64,000 nucleotides of DNA from Hoplostethus atlanticus (GCA_034670405.1 JAXDDX010000284.1:186001-250000), one strand, 5' to 3'. Numbered from the stretch's first letter, positions 23,521-36,375 are shown. Made by a program: numbers and translations. Notes: generated by a model from the letters alone, not told the origin.

Positions 23521-24268
23521 GGAGAGAGGACGCTGGCCGCTTTCCAGACGGTAGGGAATAACCTACATGGGCCGTACGCTACGGAAAAACTCCTACCGAG
23601 AACACTGTCACTTGTCCTGCTTCTGAACTCGAACGCAGGCTCCCCAGTGGACACGGGATTCCTGGAATCTCGTGGCGTTTTCAGAGGCATATTCCAGGGA
23701 AAGACAAGGGAATGTGATAACTTCTCTGGGGAAGGCAAGGCATATCGAGGAGTTTTACAAATGGGATCACTTTACAGGAATATGCCAGAATGTGTTTTCC
23801 AATGCGTTTCTCACATTCGTTGCATTAGATGAGTGGAAACCAGACTGTTCACCCCTTTAGAACAATGCAACACACCAGGAAAGAACAATGGTTTTAGATC
23901 ATGGAAAGTCATGGCCATTTTTTTGGCATCTTTGGGAGCCCTGGTTCCACTGATGAACGTTTCTTATCTTCCCTGATTAGTGCCCTTCAGAGGTCCCTGC
24001 TGGCAGATTTGACTTTACCTGTTGTCTCTGGCCTCCATTTTGGCTCTACTTGAGTCAGTTGCTCCACTTGGCCACTTTCATTTGCAGTTGATGCCTTTGA
24101 TTCCAGCTGGTCAAGAGGATCACTGAAATGAAAATCCATCCTGCCACGTCCTTTGGGCGGTGAGAGACCAAAATAGAACTCGGCCAGTGTTCAGTCCACA
24201 CCACATCCTCCACAAAGCCATCTATAATCGTGTTAGGTTGGGATTGGGAAGTTTTCAGTGCGTTGAAA

Positions 24269-24271
24269 AAA

Positions 24272-24302
<31 letters not shown>
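24269..24302. repeat. (ATT)n microsatellite
   Basis: About 11 ATT units downstream of faap20. Confidence 0.9.
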
Positions 24303-24996
24303 AAAGATATTGTGCCATACTTTGCTGGGTAAAAATGTAGGCCTGCATGTGACTTCATTGCAAAAGCGCCAAATAATTCTATCCACTGGCTATAATCTGA
24401 TGTAATCTGGAGTAAATGTCTGACCTCATCACATAAACACATAGCAAGTGGTTTTACATTACCATTAGCAAATAAGCATTTTCATGACTTCTCAATATTA
24501 GGTAATTATCAGAGATCTAAGGAACCAGATTTCATGGTTTGTTGCAAAGCCAATTCCCAGGTGTGAAATACAGACACAAATATTTAGCATATGCAAAGAT
24601 CTTTCTGCCGTAGTCTGCAAAAAGGACGGACTCTGTTCACGGAAAACCAGTATCATTTTTAATAATTACAGATATTTACAAAGATGCGTTAAAGCAGAAT
24701 TAAGCACATCCAACCAGCATATGTTAGAACAAAATCATGGACTGAGTTGACTTATTTGAAATAAAGATTCTTTGTTCCAGATCTTTTTTTAACGGTCTTT
24801 ACTGTATGATTTTCAAGGACTCCCATTTCATACATTGGTCCCTCGAGAAAAGAATTTCACCAACGTATTACCCAGTGTGCAATAAAGAGAAATAAAACCA
24901 AAAGATGTGACATGAATGAAATGCAGCAAATGTGATGGCATTGGGGAAAAAAAAGAGGGAACTTCCCTTAATGTTGAAGTGATTTCCAGCTCCTTT

Positions 24997-24998
<2 letters not shown>

Positions 24999-25058
<60 letters not shown>
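24999..25058. repeat. (GT)n microsatellite
   Basis: About 30 uninterrupted GT units, the longest pure dinucleotide run in the window. Confidence 0.95.
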
Positions 25059-25059
<1 letters not shown>

Positions 25060-26321
25060 CTCTTGTGAACTAATCGGTGACTGCACAACTGCCTTATTAT
25101 CTCTCCTCTCTCTATCATCCCCATCCATTCTCATTTCTTCCTCGCCCATGCTGGCCCTCCAGCTAACTGAGACCCTTTGACTCGGGACCAACTAATTAAT
25201 CCTATTATGCTGTTATCAAGTTAGCATGGGTCAGATTTCATCACATAATCCAATAGAGGGCTCTTATTTTCCTAGGAAGTGCACAGACATTAAAATCTAA
25301 GGAGCTCATTTCAGAGGCAAATAGTTATTTCGGTTAACGGGGGAGAGTTTTATCAGTGCACTTGGTTGAAAAATAAATTGACAGATGTGTTGTGCATGTG
25401 TTTCATCATGTCCCCTCCTTTAGACATGACAAGTTTCCTAAATTGTATACAAATATGATGCTTGCTTTGTATAAAGGTGGCGGTATACTAACAACGAAGC
25501 CAAACCTGCCTGAAATAGAAATACAGTTGAAAACATCGCTGCATACAAATTTGTGTATACTTGATGCAGCTTTGTATTGTTTATTTACACTCCACACCAA
25601 CGGGGGCGCATGGAGATTAAAGAGGTAACCGTAACCTAGGGAAACCGGGAATAGCGGTGACACAAACTCAGAACAACAACAATGGCTGAGTGGCGAAGGC
25701 GGCCGAGGGAATCGGAGGACGTAGAAGCCACTTGACGGATCATAAATGTGCAGATATCCTCTAACAAGCTCAGCAAGCTGAGTCGCCAAATGATTCTTTC
25801 GGAAGAGCCGATCGCGAGATGTTAGCAGATGGAGACAAAGGCGATAAACTGGAAAAGGCCAGCGAGCCCGTGCACACGAGTCCGAAGCAATGCGCCGCTT
25901 AATTTTCCCCGCGAATATTCCTTCCATCCTTCCGTCCGTAGAAAACCTTCCAAAATTGGATTCCGCAGCGAGTATACCGTGGCCTTTACACCTTCCTACC
26001 ACGTTGAATCCCACACACAGGATTGGATGGATGTCGTCTGCTGCAGAAGTCAAAACACCCACCATCCTCCGCCTGAGACAGTTTGTGTTTTTTTAAAGAG
26101 GACAAACTGAAAATGTTAATTTGGCATTCACAAGCCCATTGGCAAACGGTACACAATGTTTACCTCTACAGTGTCTACATGTCAAGTAGTGTTCATCATT
26201 AGCATTTTTCACTTATGCCACCAGCTCTAGGCATTTCTGATTTTGGGTTAGTGTCGGCTACTCCTGTGCATTGAAAGACCGTTCAGTACCATAAAATAAT
26301 CTGTCGTTCTATACTGTTTTT

Positions 26322-26327
26322 TTTATT
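26322..26327 (-). terminator. prkcz: Candidate prkcz polyadenylation signal
   Basis: AATAAA on the minus strand, about 1 kb downstream of the prkcz stop codon. It implies a 3' UTR of roughly 1 kb, but the AT-rich setting makes a chance match possible. Confidence 0.3.
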
Positions 26328-27351
26328 AATTGATTTGTTAAAAATTGTACGATTCAGTCAATGTTTGTGTCAAGACTGTGGCAGGCTACTGTGCTCCAGA
26401 AATATTGATTCCGTCCATTGATTTAACAGTTAAGACCAAGTATGGCAGCGTCTAGACGTTGTTTCAACTGATCCCACCACAGATAAAGAGAGTTTCAACA
26501 AGAGATAAGTGCAATCAGAGACATGGTAAATAATTGGATCTTTGAGGCACTTCTTAAATAAAAAGTTGTCTCCCAGTTAGCGTCCCCCCCCCCCCCCCCC
26601 CCATTGTTCATGAAAACGAACCACTGTAAGATGCCAACAAAAACAACGTTTGTGGTCATGGGTGAAAATGTGCCACTTGCATCAATAAAAAGGCATCGTC
26701 AATTTTGGATTCACTACCTACATTATAATACACAATAACTTATAATTTGTTCCTTTGTCATTGTACATTCTTGCTTCGTTTGAGGTGTCGCCCCCCTACA
26801 AGATAGAAAAAAAGGAATTAACAAAAAAAAAAGTGCACATAACTTTTCAAGTTCTGAAGGTAGAACTGTCATATTCATCCAGGGATGCGAGAGGGGTTGA
26901 GATCTGTTCGTGACGGCAGGCACAGAATGTAGTCGCTTTCTGTTCAAATTACAAAGCCGGTCGCGCTTTTGACACAAAGATGGACATTCAGAGGAGAAAG
27001 GAAAGAAGCCGAAGGGGAACAAAACTAAATGAAAAAGGGAAGAAAAGGAAACGACTGATTTGGGGGGAATGTTCCTGTAGTCCAGTGTCTTTTTTTTTGT
27101 TTGTCTTGTAGATACCACCAAAGAAGAGTTTGGTACCCCAACAACACAATGTGGATCCACCACGAAAGAAACTCACTCATCTTTTGCCCTCAAGTCTTGT
27201 TGACGGGTCAAAAGGTGGGGGGGGATGGTGTCCTCCCTGTTGTTTACTCCTCCTCTTCCTCGCCTTAGAGAGTTGGCTAGCTAGTTGGTTTTGGCTGAGA
27301 CGGCAGCTTGGACAGACAGTAGGTGGGCGAAGGAGGAAGCTGGTCTCCCCT

Positions 27352-27439
27352 TCATACAGACTCTTCTGTTGATAGCAGCAGGGGGTTGATATATTCAAAT
27401 CCCTCAAATTCCGACTGGTCTATTCTTTTGATGACGTCC
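27352..27439 (-). CDS. prkcz: PRKCZ last coding exon: hydrophobic motif and stop
   Basis: Follows TCTCTCAG, completes a split Glu codon and encodes [20 protein letters not shown] and LLSTEESV, then TGA at 27352-27354. As in all atypical PKCs, a Glu (FEY) replaces the phosphorylatable Ser/Thr of the hydrophobic motif. Confidence 0.97.
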
Positions 27440-27450
27440 CTGAGAGACAA

Positions 27451-27475
27451 AAGAGAGAGAGAGAGAGAGAGAGAG
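27451..27475. repeat. (GA)n microsatellite next to the last prkcz exon
   Basis: On the coding strand it is a CT run ending about a dozen bases before the acceptor, so it forms the polypyrimidine tract of that splice site. Confidence 0.9.
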
Positions 27476-27521
27476 ACAGGAGTCATTTCAACACAAACCC
27501 AGAGCAGAATGCCATTGGCAG

Positions 27522-27922
27522 TAGGGTTGGACTGATACGGGTTTTGGAAGGCCTGACGCTGATATTTTTGGATTGAAGCCGCTGATAGTCAATAGTTTGC
27601 AGCAATGTTCCATATCTTGGAATTTGATCATTTTCTTGCCAAAAATTACAAGTATTCAGTTTCCCCCCCACTTAATTCTATTCTCATCAGGTTGGAAAAG
27701 CCTTTAGACCATAAAACTCCATTGAAAGCCAGACTGATGAAATAGTTTTAGGTGGGGTGAGGCCGGTTTCATTGCAGGTTTTGTTCACTGACACCCCTGA
27801 ACCTGTTGAGCATAAAAAAGTGGAACCGCCATCATTCTGAAGGAAGATGACAGTGACTGGCCCATATCCAATGTTTAATAAAAGGCCAATATATCGGTAA
27901 ACCGATATATCTGTCTAACCCT
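27522..27922 (+). mobile_element. MITE-like element, best full-length copy
   Basis: About 400 bp with inverted ends: TAGGGTTGGACTGATA on the left and, reversed, TAGGGTTAGACAGATATA on the right, each outermost TA consistent with a TA target duplication. No coding capacity. Internal landmarks are GTATTCAGTTTCCCCC, GGTTGGAAAAGCC, CCAGACTGATGAAATAG and TTTAATAAAAGGCCAATATA. About ten copies of the family occur in the window. Confidence 0.7.
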
Positions 27923-28255
27923 AATCGGCAGTCACTCAGCGCTTGGTGTGGCAGTGGATTGTGGTGGGTGTAAGTTGATTTGAAAGCCACTAGGTAGCTG
28001 CTTCAATGCTTACTAGAGTTCATGTTTCAGGACTTTTGTTTGGATCACATTTAATATTGTGAGTTGAAAGAGGAATTTAAAATGCTTTCATTCTACAGGA
28101 AAGGACTATACTTGGCTCCCATACATTTTCTTCTGCTTTTGGTCCTGTTCTTATGCCTTACCTCTGTTGTTATGGCTGGTATGTGCTTCTTCCACTGGCC
28201 TACTCTGACCTGCAGCCTCACCGGATGGGCTGATAATTTAAAACCAGTAACTCAC

Positions 28256-28858
28256 TGTGGCGGACTGGAGGGAGGGTGGGGGGAGGCTTAATTGGATCCA
28301 GGAGAGAGGTGAGTTAGTGGACTGCTTCTTTCCTGGATCCGGTACCAGCTGCAGCCAGTTGGGACTGATTGCAGCTGGGGCCTTTTTAACGTGTGTGTGT
28401 GAATGTGTGAGTGGGTGCGCGCCAGGGTGAGAGACTGGCACGTGACCGAGGAGCCGGCGTGGAGGGAGGATCCAGTCGGCTGTCTGTGTGGAGAGATGGG
28501 GCCAGCACCAGCGGGAGAGACGGAGCGGGAGCGGGCCGTCTCCTGCCGCGGCGCCCAGCGGAGGTCCGCGGAGGACGCAGTCGGGAGCCACCTGCAAGGG
28601 CTGACCAGTCGGGGTTGGGGCAGGATGCCCCTGGAAGCCTGGCAGGCTGGGGCAGCCTTGGGGCTCCGCGGCTGGCCCACCGGGACCGAGGGTGGGCGCC
28701 GGCGGAGGGAGACGACGGCGCGCTGCCGTCGAGACCCGGGCCGGGTTTATCATTGCCGGTATTGTTGGCGTAAATAAAACGGCCCTGCTGGCCAATTAAC
28801 TCTCCCCTGCCTATGTCTCTGTCTGTCACGGACCCCGGTTATGTGGCACCTTGCCACA
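28256..28858. mobile_element. Solo LTR of an LTR retrotransposon
   Basis: A 603-bp GC-rich block that begins TGTGGCGG and ends TTGCCACA (TG...CA with an inverted TGTGGC/GCCACA terminus). It is flanked by a perfect 5-bp duplication, CTCAC, at 28251-28255 and 28859-28863. AATAAA near the right end fits an LTR polyadenylation signal in plus orientation. No internal gag/pol sequence adjoins it, so it is the product of LTR-LTR recombination. Ty3/gypsy is likely from the 5-bp duplication but not proven. Open frames across it are GC-driven shadows. Confidence 0.85.
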
Positions 28859-29852
28859 CTCACCTGTTCAACCAGCGTACCACCCTATTGCTTTAATTTG
28901 CCAGTTTGTTTCTCTCGGAATCAACCCTGAAACCCTTGGAAAACAGCATCCCCTTGCCCAGCGTGGGATCCGAGGGGAGACAGAAAGAACATGATGTAGA
29001 CTAATCAGTGGAGGAACTCTGACTGTATTTTTTTCCCCCTCCGAGTATGCCGCTTCCATTAAGAAAGCCATAATCATGGGTAAATGGAGTGAAACCCCAT
29101 AACCAATGGGCTCAGAGTGGCTGGGTAAAAATAAATGTACTCCCTTAGCAACGCTGCTGGCTTCTACTGCAGCAACAGGCTGTTTACTCATGTGTGTATA
29201 TCTGGTGGTGGTGGTGGTGAGGGGGGGCAGGCGAGGAACTGAAGACCAGAAAAAAAGGAGGCCTCTTGCGGGGAGAGGGTGAGAAGCTTTCCCCCTAGAG
29301 ACTCTGTAGAAGGCTTTGAAGTTGAAACAATAGGTGCGTTCATTGGACTTTCCTCCGGTGTACCAGGTGGGTGGGGTTCTCCTTTTAGGGGCCAACGGCA
29401 ATGCCGAGAAGGTTGCAGATCCCACCCACGTAGAACACGACAAGTGAATTAAATGGCACAGCGTTTTGCTTTTTTGAGTTTGTTGTCTGGAATGGTGACG
29501 AAACAAATATTTTCCTCCGTTCAATCTCAAAAGTATACTCACTGTAGGAGTAGGCTGCAATCTAAACGTCAACCCATGTAACGATTACAATTAGAGAGTG
29601 GCGTTTTCTATCTTGGTGAGAACAGAGAAGTGAAAAAGCGAGAGACCACAAAAAGGGAGACACAAAAGAGAGGAGGGTAGGTTTGGGAGTCGACCAAAAC
29701 AAACAGTGTGTTCACCAGTACAAATGTTGCCCTTTTTTCCAGGCATGGCTTAAAAGCATTACCAGATGCAGCCTGGAGAGGAGAGTGCGAGGGAGGGGAA
29801 GAGGAAGGAGAGGGAACAAAAGCAGGGTAGAGAAAGACAAGGATATTTGAGG

Positions 29853-30125
29853 AGTAGGCTTCCACCGATATGGGTTTTTGGAGGCCAATACCAATATTTT
29901 GTGCTCATCTTTAAATGTGACCATTTCCATGCCCTAAAAAATGTAAGTATTCAGTGTTTTCCCCTGAATTTTATTATCGTCAGGGTGGAAAAGCTTCTGA
30001 AACAGCATTCAGACCATCATGGGACACTAAAACTGTAGATAGAAACCACACTAATGAAAAGCATAATATGTGTCTGCAGCTTGAGTAAAACTGTTCAAGG
30101 ACTTTGCCCACAAAGAGGCAGGGGT
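29853..30125 (+). repeat. MITE-like repeat family copy, 3' truncated
   Basis: Starts TAGGCTTCCACCGATATGGG and contains CCAATATTTTGTGC, GTATTCAGTGTTTTCCCC and GGTGGAAAAGCTTCTG. Confidence 0.7.
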
Positions 30126-32685
30126 CATTCAATAGGTAAGTGTAAAAGCAGAATTTTCAATAAGCAACAGGTTCAATGGAGAGACTGAAGCGGTTCTATT
30201 GCTTGGCCACAATACATGCAAGTCCCCGAAGCAACCGCCGTGGCTAGCCAAGTATTGGCGCCATAGAAGAAGGTGTCCTTGCCTGGGTTCTGGCAGCAGC
30301 TGCCATTTCATAAGACCGATGAAGTCAAGGAGCTGGCACAGGAAAACTAAAGCCTCCCTCCCCCCTCCCCTCCCCTAGCTATGTTGGCAAGGGCCCCCAG
30401 CAAGCCTGGATTTTAATGCAGCAATGTAAATCTCTAACATGGAGGGTTTACCCTTCTCGCTCCCACCACGGCTCCCACTTTTCTTTCTTCGTCTGCCAAA
30501 CCCATCACAGGAATGGGAGAGAGAGGGGAGACGAGTGTTTTTTTTGCAACAACCCCCCCACTAGCAGGAGTGGGCGACGTCAGCCCCTTTCCTTACAGGG
30601 GAAAGAGAAAGGGATGGGGAGATAATGCGAGGGAGGAGGCATGCTTCTCCTTTTGATGTGCTGTGGCGTTTGATGCCAGGTTGATATCTACCCTACTGAA
30701 CTGGCAGAGTGCTCTCCACCCCATCCCCCTTTACCTCCCTGCTCCACTGTCCTCCACAATTGCCCCCCCCCCCCCCACCGTAGTATGTCACGAGCCGCTA
30801 TCGTCAAATCCCGTCGCAAATTAGCTCACTGTCTTGCTTTTGGCCCTGTAATGAGCTGGGAGGCTCGCCCACTGCTCAGTTGGTTTGAAGATCAGCGTCT
30901 GAGGAACAGCGGAGGTGTGCAGCTGCTTCATACTGAGGGACAGCCATGGGTAGCTACCCATCTGTCATAGGTGCAGTGGGTGATCGGCACTTAATAAGGT
31001 TCCAATTAACACTGGAAACTCCCAGGACTCTGTGCACTGCCATTTCATGAGGTTGCAGTGATTGCTCATACGTGTTCAAAGTATCACGTTTCACGAGGAA
31101 GGCTACGCTACGCTGTTTCATGTGTCAGTCTTCCACTTCACCCACAACAGTTGAGCAGCTATAAACTACCTGGTGCAGTCAACAACTTTGGAGAGAGCGT
31201 GGCGGTTAAGCCAGTCACTGACATCTTGAATGACACGTCCTTTCAGATTATCCTAATTATGCTTTCTTTCACAGTAAAGTTGAGTGACAGGCTAGATGAG
31301 AAAGAGGGATGACGAGTTGAAAAGGTAAAATCAACTCACAATGTCGCTAATACATGGCATGCGCCTTAGCCCATTGTTCACTTCTATCACATTCCCGTCC
31401 CATGTATGGGAATTGACAGAGGAAATGATTGCCATTGAGTAGCTCTATACATAGCCAGGTTTTGAGATTATAATCCTATATACTGAAAATCCTGTTGTCA
31501 TTTATAAAGATCTGGGCCGTCTTACAAAGAGGGACCTGGGGGGGGGTTTAATTCTCAATTCAGCTTCTGGTCTGAACAGCTTGGTGGTCGAGAAAAGGTT
31601 GGCTAAAAACAACCTCATAAAGGCTTAACGGGAACAAACCAAAATGCTGGAGCCTCAAAAATTATTCCAGCATGGATTTAAATGAAAATGTTGTCTAACA
31701 TAAGCCCGGTAATATCTATTGGCACTGCCTGCCAACGCCTTATGGGATCCATTTTAGCGATGGCACAGAGGGAAAAAAGGCTCTGCTTGTATTTCGTAGC
31801 CTGGCTGCAGACAGCCCGCAACAATGGAACCCACACCGTGTCTGTTGTGCCAGATGTTTTCAGCCTATTCTCTCCAAAGTTAATCTAAAACAAGGATTCC
31901 CGTCAGATTCCCAAAGGCAAAATGTTTGCATTAATCAAAACACTGACCCCAGTGGATAAAGACGTCATTGTAGGAAACTTTGGGGAGGGCAGGGAGTATT
32001 TTTCTTCATTGAAGGCAGACGTATTTTTGGGGAGATGGCACTGCACCCACCCTTCATGTGAAGACACTGAAGGAAAGTGAGGGTTCTTTTAAAGGAAATG
32101 CAGCGCCCTGCTACACACCCGCATAGTTGGACTCATTCTCACCTGGGAGTTGCCCGGTGCAACCACAGTTTCGTACTGGTGGCCACTGAGCAGCTCCCTT
32201 GGCAGTGCCGCTTGCTCAAGGCTACCTCAATGATAGATCACTTCTCGCATCCAGATTGTTCCAGGTGGCCTGGGGATTCTGACTCGCAACTTTCCTGCAA
32301 CGATGACCGCAAAGTGACAGTTGTTGCTAATCAATGCTTCTGACTGTCCGATTGTCTAACTGGTTTCTTTTTAACATGAGTTAAAAGAAAAAGACAAAAT
32401 AGGGGCAAGGTTCAATTTAGAAGATATATGAAATCATCATAAATCATAAAATTCTTTATTTTCCATTATGCACTGTATAGATAGGGTGTGGGTTGAAGAC
32501 GAAGATTAATACTTTACAATTGTGCTGTTGTCAGAGCTTCAATGGCTGTGGCAAAGTGCCTTAAAGCATCCTCTAGTGTTAGACTGAAGTGTTGTAATGA
32601 ATACTTGGATCTTGAGGGTATTGAGAGTCTTTGATCTTCATTGAATGCTTTGTGTTTGAATGATACCGATTTAAGAAGCACTTAC

Positions 32686-32801
32686 TCATCATCTGGCGTT
32701 AGCTGCACTGGTTCATTGGTAAACTGGGTGTCAAAGTTTTCGAGGCCGTAGTCGTCGGTGATCTGAGGTTTGAAGGGCGGCATCACCAGTTTCTTCTCCA
32801 G
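32686..32801 (-). CDS. prkcz: PRKCZ exon: AGC-kinase tail with turn motif
   Basis: Follows CCCTCAG; encodes [19 protein letters not shown] and [19 protein letters not shown], ending in phase 2 at GA|GTAAGT. The Thr in QLTPDD is the turn-motif site (T560 in human). It is separated from the previous exon by a 9.5-kb intron. Confidence 0.97.
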
Positions 32802-33119
32802 CTGAGGGAAAACAACATACATTATAATAAAGCCAATATTCCATAAAGTAATTCATATGCAGTTAAGATTATTTGACATTTCTCTACTTTATTGAACAGA
32901 GAAAGATAGATGTGAAACCAGGAGTTGGTACCTTACTCTACAGAGCTATGGAGCACCACACTACAATTACAGGTCAAAACGAGGTGACATATTTGTAACT
33001 GAGTGGCCTTGATTTGTGAGGGGTGACATGTTTATTATAACATGTTTGGTTGCAATGTTTTGGGATGTGTACAAGTGGAAATTTGCCTCTTATCTACCAG
33101 AAGTCTGGACCTTTTGGTT

Positions 33120-33480
33120 AAGTCAAGTTTATTTGTATAGCCTGTAATCAATCTACCGTCTCAAAGGGCTTCCCAACACCACATTATGAAAACAATAAAT
33201 GAAAAACAAAGAAAAGACTAACTATTTAGAAAACTTAGGTTTTCGAGGGAGTTTTTGTCAAAGAAAAAAACTAAATACGATCACCACCCATACCAAAACT
33301 CAGACCCTGGCAGAGGACAAGGAAAATTTCCAACAAAAATGCAAGAAACCTTGGAAGGGGTTACTCGGATCCCCCTACCAGGACATTCGGGGGTGCCGAG
33401 AGTGGGCAAGCAGGCATTCAATGTTGATAACAGAAGACATATACAAAGTACAAAGCATATACACAATAAGGATGCTTGAT
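33120..33480 (+). repeat. Dispersed teleost repeat (TTATTTGTATAGCCC family)
   Basis: Shares TTTATTTGTATAGCC, AAAGGGCTTC, GCAGAGGACAAGGAAA, AGAAACCTTGGAAGG and GGATCCCCCTACCAGGAC with the copy at 18803-19135. The reading frames over it derive from the repeat. Confidence 0.75.
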
Positions 33481-35588
33481 CAGGCGTGGGGCGTCAGCAG
33501 CTCGGTCAGCATCGTCATAAGAGCGGGAGGACCACAAGGATGTCAACATTGCCTGGAAACATGACCCTGTCTGACATGGCTGTGACTGTTGTTTGCACTT
33601 GTCCAATGTGGTTTGAAATCATTTCTAGCTTTTTTTTTTTATGTGGCCTCAGTGCTCTGCAATTAAAGTGCTTATTCTGCTGTTGAAGAAACACCAAGAA
33701 ACCAAAAATATTACTGTTATAAACATTTCTCTGGACAACACCATTACAGCAAAGTAATCCAATGAAAGGAATTAAAACATTTAATTGAACCTGCCTCGTC
33801 TACTTCTACAGTTACTGATTGTTTGCCAGACTGCCTTTCGACAAACCCCAGAGAATGTGCCTGAACCTGTTGCATTCAGCTGGGGGTTGTGTTGTATTTC
33901 CGCACACGTCCAAGCACACGTAGGATTTGAACAAACCAAATGAACAAATTCAGATAGGAACAAAATGATGAATCCGACTATGTTTGTAGAAACGTTCATA
34001 CTAACGTTATACGATCAAATCTGATTGTACGCACGTTTCGAGAATGAGGCCCATTGTGATTTAACAAATAACACTAAACATTTGAGTACAATTTAAGTCA
34101 TGACTTGTTTTGTTCCAAACTGCCATCACATCACAATCAAGTCAAAGTGTCAGCTTTACATTGAAAGTTCCCCGCTACGTATTTGGAACATTCCAAACTA
34201 GGAAATGGAGGCTGGGTAGTGTAGTGCGGCGAACCTACATACTTTTAATCATGAATTATATCGATTGAGGAATAAATATCACTTCTGTCTATAGCATATA
34301 ACAGAATGCTTTGCTTATATATTGCTTATAAGTAATTTGCAATGTACTGGAATAGACAGGAGGGTTCAAACTATCATTATTAAACTTGTTGAGCTCTTCA
34401 GAAACTCAATCTTGAATATGCATGCCAAATTTCATGCATCATTTAATTCTGTTCAGTGTTGAATAATTCTTGCGGCTTACTAGGTTTGTGATCATCTTTG
34501 CAAAGATACATTACGCATTGCAAGCTGACAGCAACTACACCAATATCAGTAGCTTAAATGCCACAAGGAGGCCTTACCAACCTCTTATCTTTTTGGCTTT
34601 GACTGTCGCTTACAAAGAGAGAGCTACAGATGTTTTTGTTTAGCTAGCATGATCTGACACTTAGCTGCACTTGGCTAAGCTTCCCGCCATGTTGAAATTT
34701 ATGCTAATGTTAGCTAACTGCCATGGATGGTGGTCCTATTTGGAAATTGGTTGTAGATGTGGTTTTGTAACCGTGTCATTTATTCTTAGCTAGATAAACC
34801 GGCATTGTTGTAAAACATCTATTCTCCCAACGTTAGCTCGTTGTGTGTGTTGAATTTTTTATTTGAGAATTGTTATACAACGGTCAGTGCTTAAATCAGT
34901 TGTCGCCTACTTAGTAGTTGAATCTTGAATACCCTGAAGCTTGATGCAGTGCAGAAATATGAGAAGCTGATGAACTTGAAATGTGAATGTTTTAGTTGAT
35001 GAATGTTTTGATTGATTTTTCAATGCTTTAATTGGTGATCATTTTAACTGATGACTGTAAATATTGTTTGTGTTTTTCTCTCCTTGTGTGTAAAGTCGCC
35101 GTGGATGAACCGTGGATCTTGAAGGTCCTTGAGAGTCTTTAATCTAAACGCGGCATACAGCAATATAGGTTGAAGCACTATGGAGCTGTTCTACACCTGG
35201 TCATATCTGGTGCTTCAGACTGCCAAAGATGAATACCCTGTTGCCACATTACCGAGTGGCAATGAAGAAATGGCCGAGAGAGAGTGAACAAGAATGGAGG
35301 AGGGTGAGGCTACAGAGTAATTGTGGCCGAGTGATTCAGCTGGGAGAGTTTTTGTCTGGTTTGTTTCCATGGTTTCACATCGGTCTCTCATTCATCCCTC
35401 TTTAAAAGTCCACTGAGGACATTTTCTGAGAAAAGAAACGATGTCAGATGTGCGCAGAAGAAAAACACAGGTACAAGGCTTGCTTTGCTTTGGTTTTCTT
35501 TTCTTTTCTCCTAGTGTAAGGACAAGTTCTTGCAAGGCTAGGATTGAGGCAAATGCTTATAGTCATGAAAAGACCCGGTCTGAAATTA

Positions 35589-35905
35589 GGGTTCAACCAA
35601 TATGTGTAATAAGGCTCCTACGGATACTGATATTTTGGGATTGAATCATTCTACATCTTTCAATTATATTTCAAGTATTCAGTGTTTCCCCCAGAATTTA
35701 ATAATAATAATTGTGTGGAATCCAATCAAAATGTTTCATTAGAATCAACTCAGGTTAATGGCTTCCCATAGACAACCAGTGTAGTATTGATCAGTTCTAC
35801 AATAAACCTGTAACCAATCAAACTGCATCATATCAGGTGGACCACGCTCTTATTTTCATTAAAATTGCTGATATTGATAGAACTGCTTAACTCTAATTGA
35901 AATGT
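35589..35905 (+). repeat. MITE-like repeat family copy
   Basis: Begins TAGGGTTCAACCAATATG, carries ACTGATATTTTGGGATTGAA and GTATTCAGTGTTTCCCCCAG, and has a diverged 3' part. Confidence 0.65.
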
Positions 35906-36336
35906 GTGAATTTGTGACTTCCCAGCTTTGGTAGCTACATAGATTCTCATCCTCCTTAAAAACCCTCACACCTTGCTTTGCAGTTACACTGTGTTAGCTG
36001 GTGTGTGTGTGTGTGTGTGTGCGGATTTTGCAGCACCTACTATGGATCATTAGCCTTATTGGTTCAAAGCACCTTGTGGGAAGATCTTCAAACAAACAAC
36101 GCAGAACAACTCTGACTCTCACTTTCTCTCCGTCTATCCTCTTTCTTCTCCTCTCAAATTGGATCTCTGCACCCACCGCCCCCACCTCTCTCTCTCTCTT
36201 CGCCTCTTTCCTATCCCTTTTTTCTACCGTTCCAGCGCCTATCTCCACTCCTCCGTCACTTTCACCCCCTCACTTCCCGTCTTCATCTCTCTCATCTCTC
36301 TTTGTCTCTGTCTCTATTGTCAATTCTTTCATCTTT

Positions 36337-36338
36337 TC

Positions 36339-36372
<34 letters not shown>
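36337..36372. repeat. (CT)n microsatellite
   Basis: About 16 CT units in a longer pyrimidine-rich region (36110-36400). Confidence 0.9.

Positions 36373-36375
<3 letters not shown>

Larger units (their letters stand above)
23521..27351. other. faap20/prkcz convergent interval
   Basis: Contains the faap20 3' UTR of unknown length, an ATT array, a long GT array, a CpG-containing block at about 25630-26050 and the prkcz 3' UTR. A candidate faap20 polyadenylation signal AATAAA occurs at 24299-24304. No complete gene was recognised. Confidence 0.5.
27440..32685 (-). other. prkcz: prkcz intron before the last coding exon
   Basis: Contains a GA microsatellite in the branch-point/acceptor neighbourhood, MITE-like copies at 27522 and 29853, and the solo LTR at 28256. 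The stretch 30770-31900 is non-repetitive and unremarkable in coding terms. Confidence 0.8.

Noticed and set aside
25406-26065. 219-residue minus-strand frame as a complete gene
   Set aside because: It has no recognisable full domain and most of it is of doubtful coding quality; only the short MADF-like part was kept as a finding.
28238-28829. Several long frames on both strands at 28238-28829
   Set aside because: All fall inside the GC-rich solo LTR and lack retroviral protein motifs.
32095-32260. Second V-SINE-like copy
   Set aside because: Only GGCCACTGAGCAGCTCC and a scrambled TTGCTCAAGGC resemble the core; too little to call.
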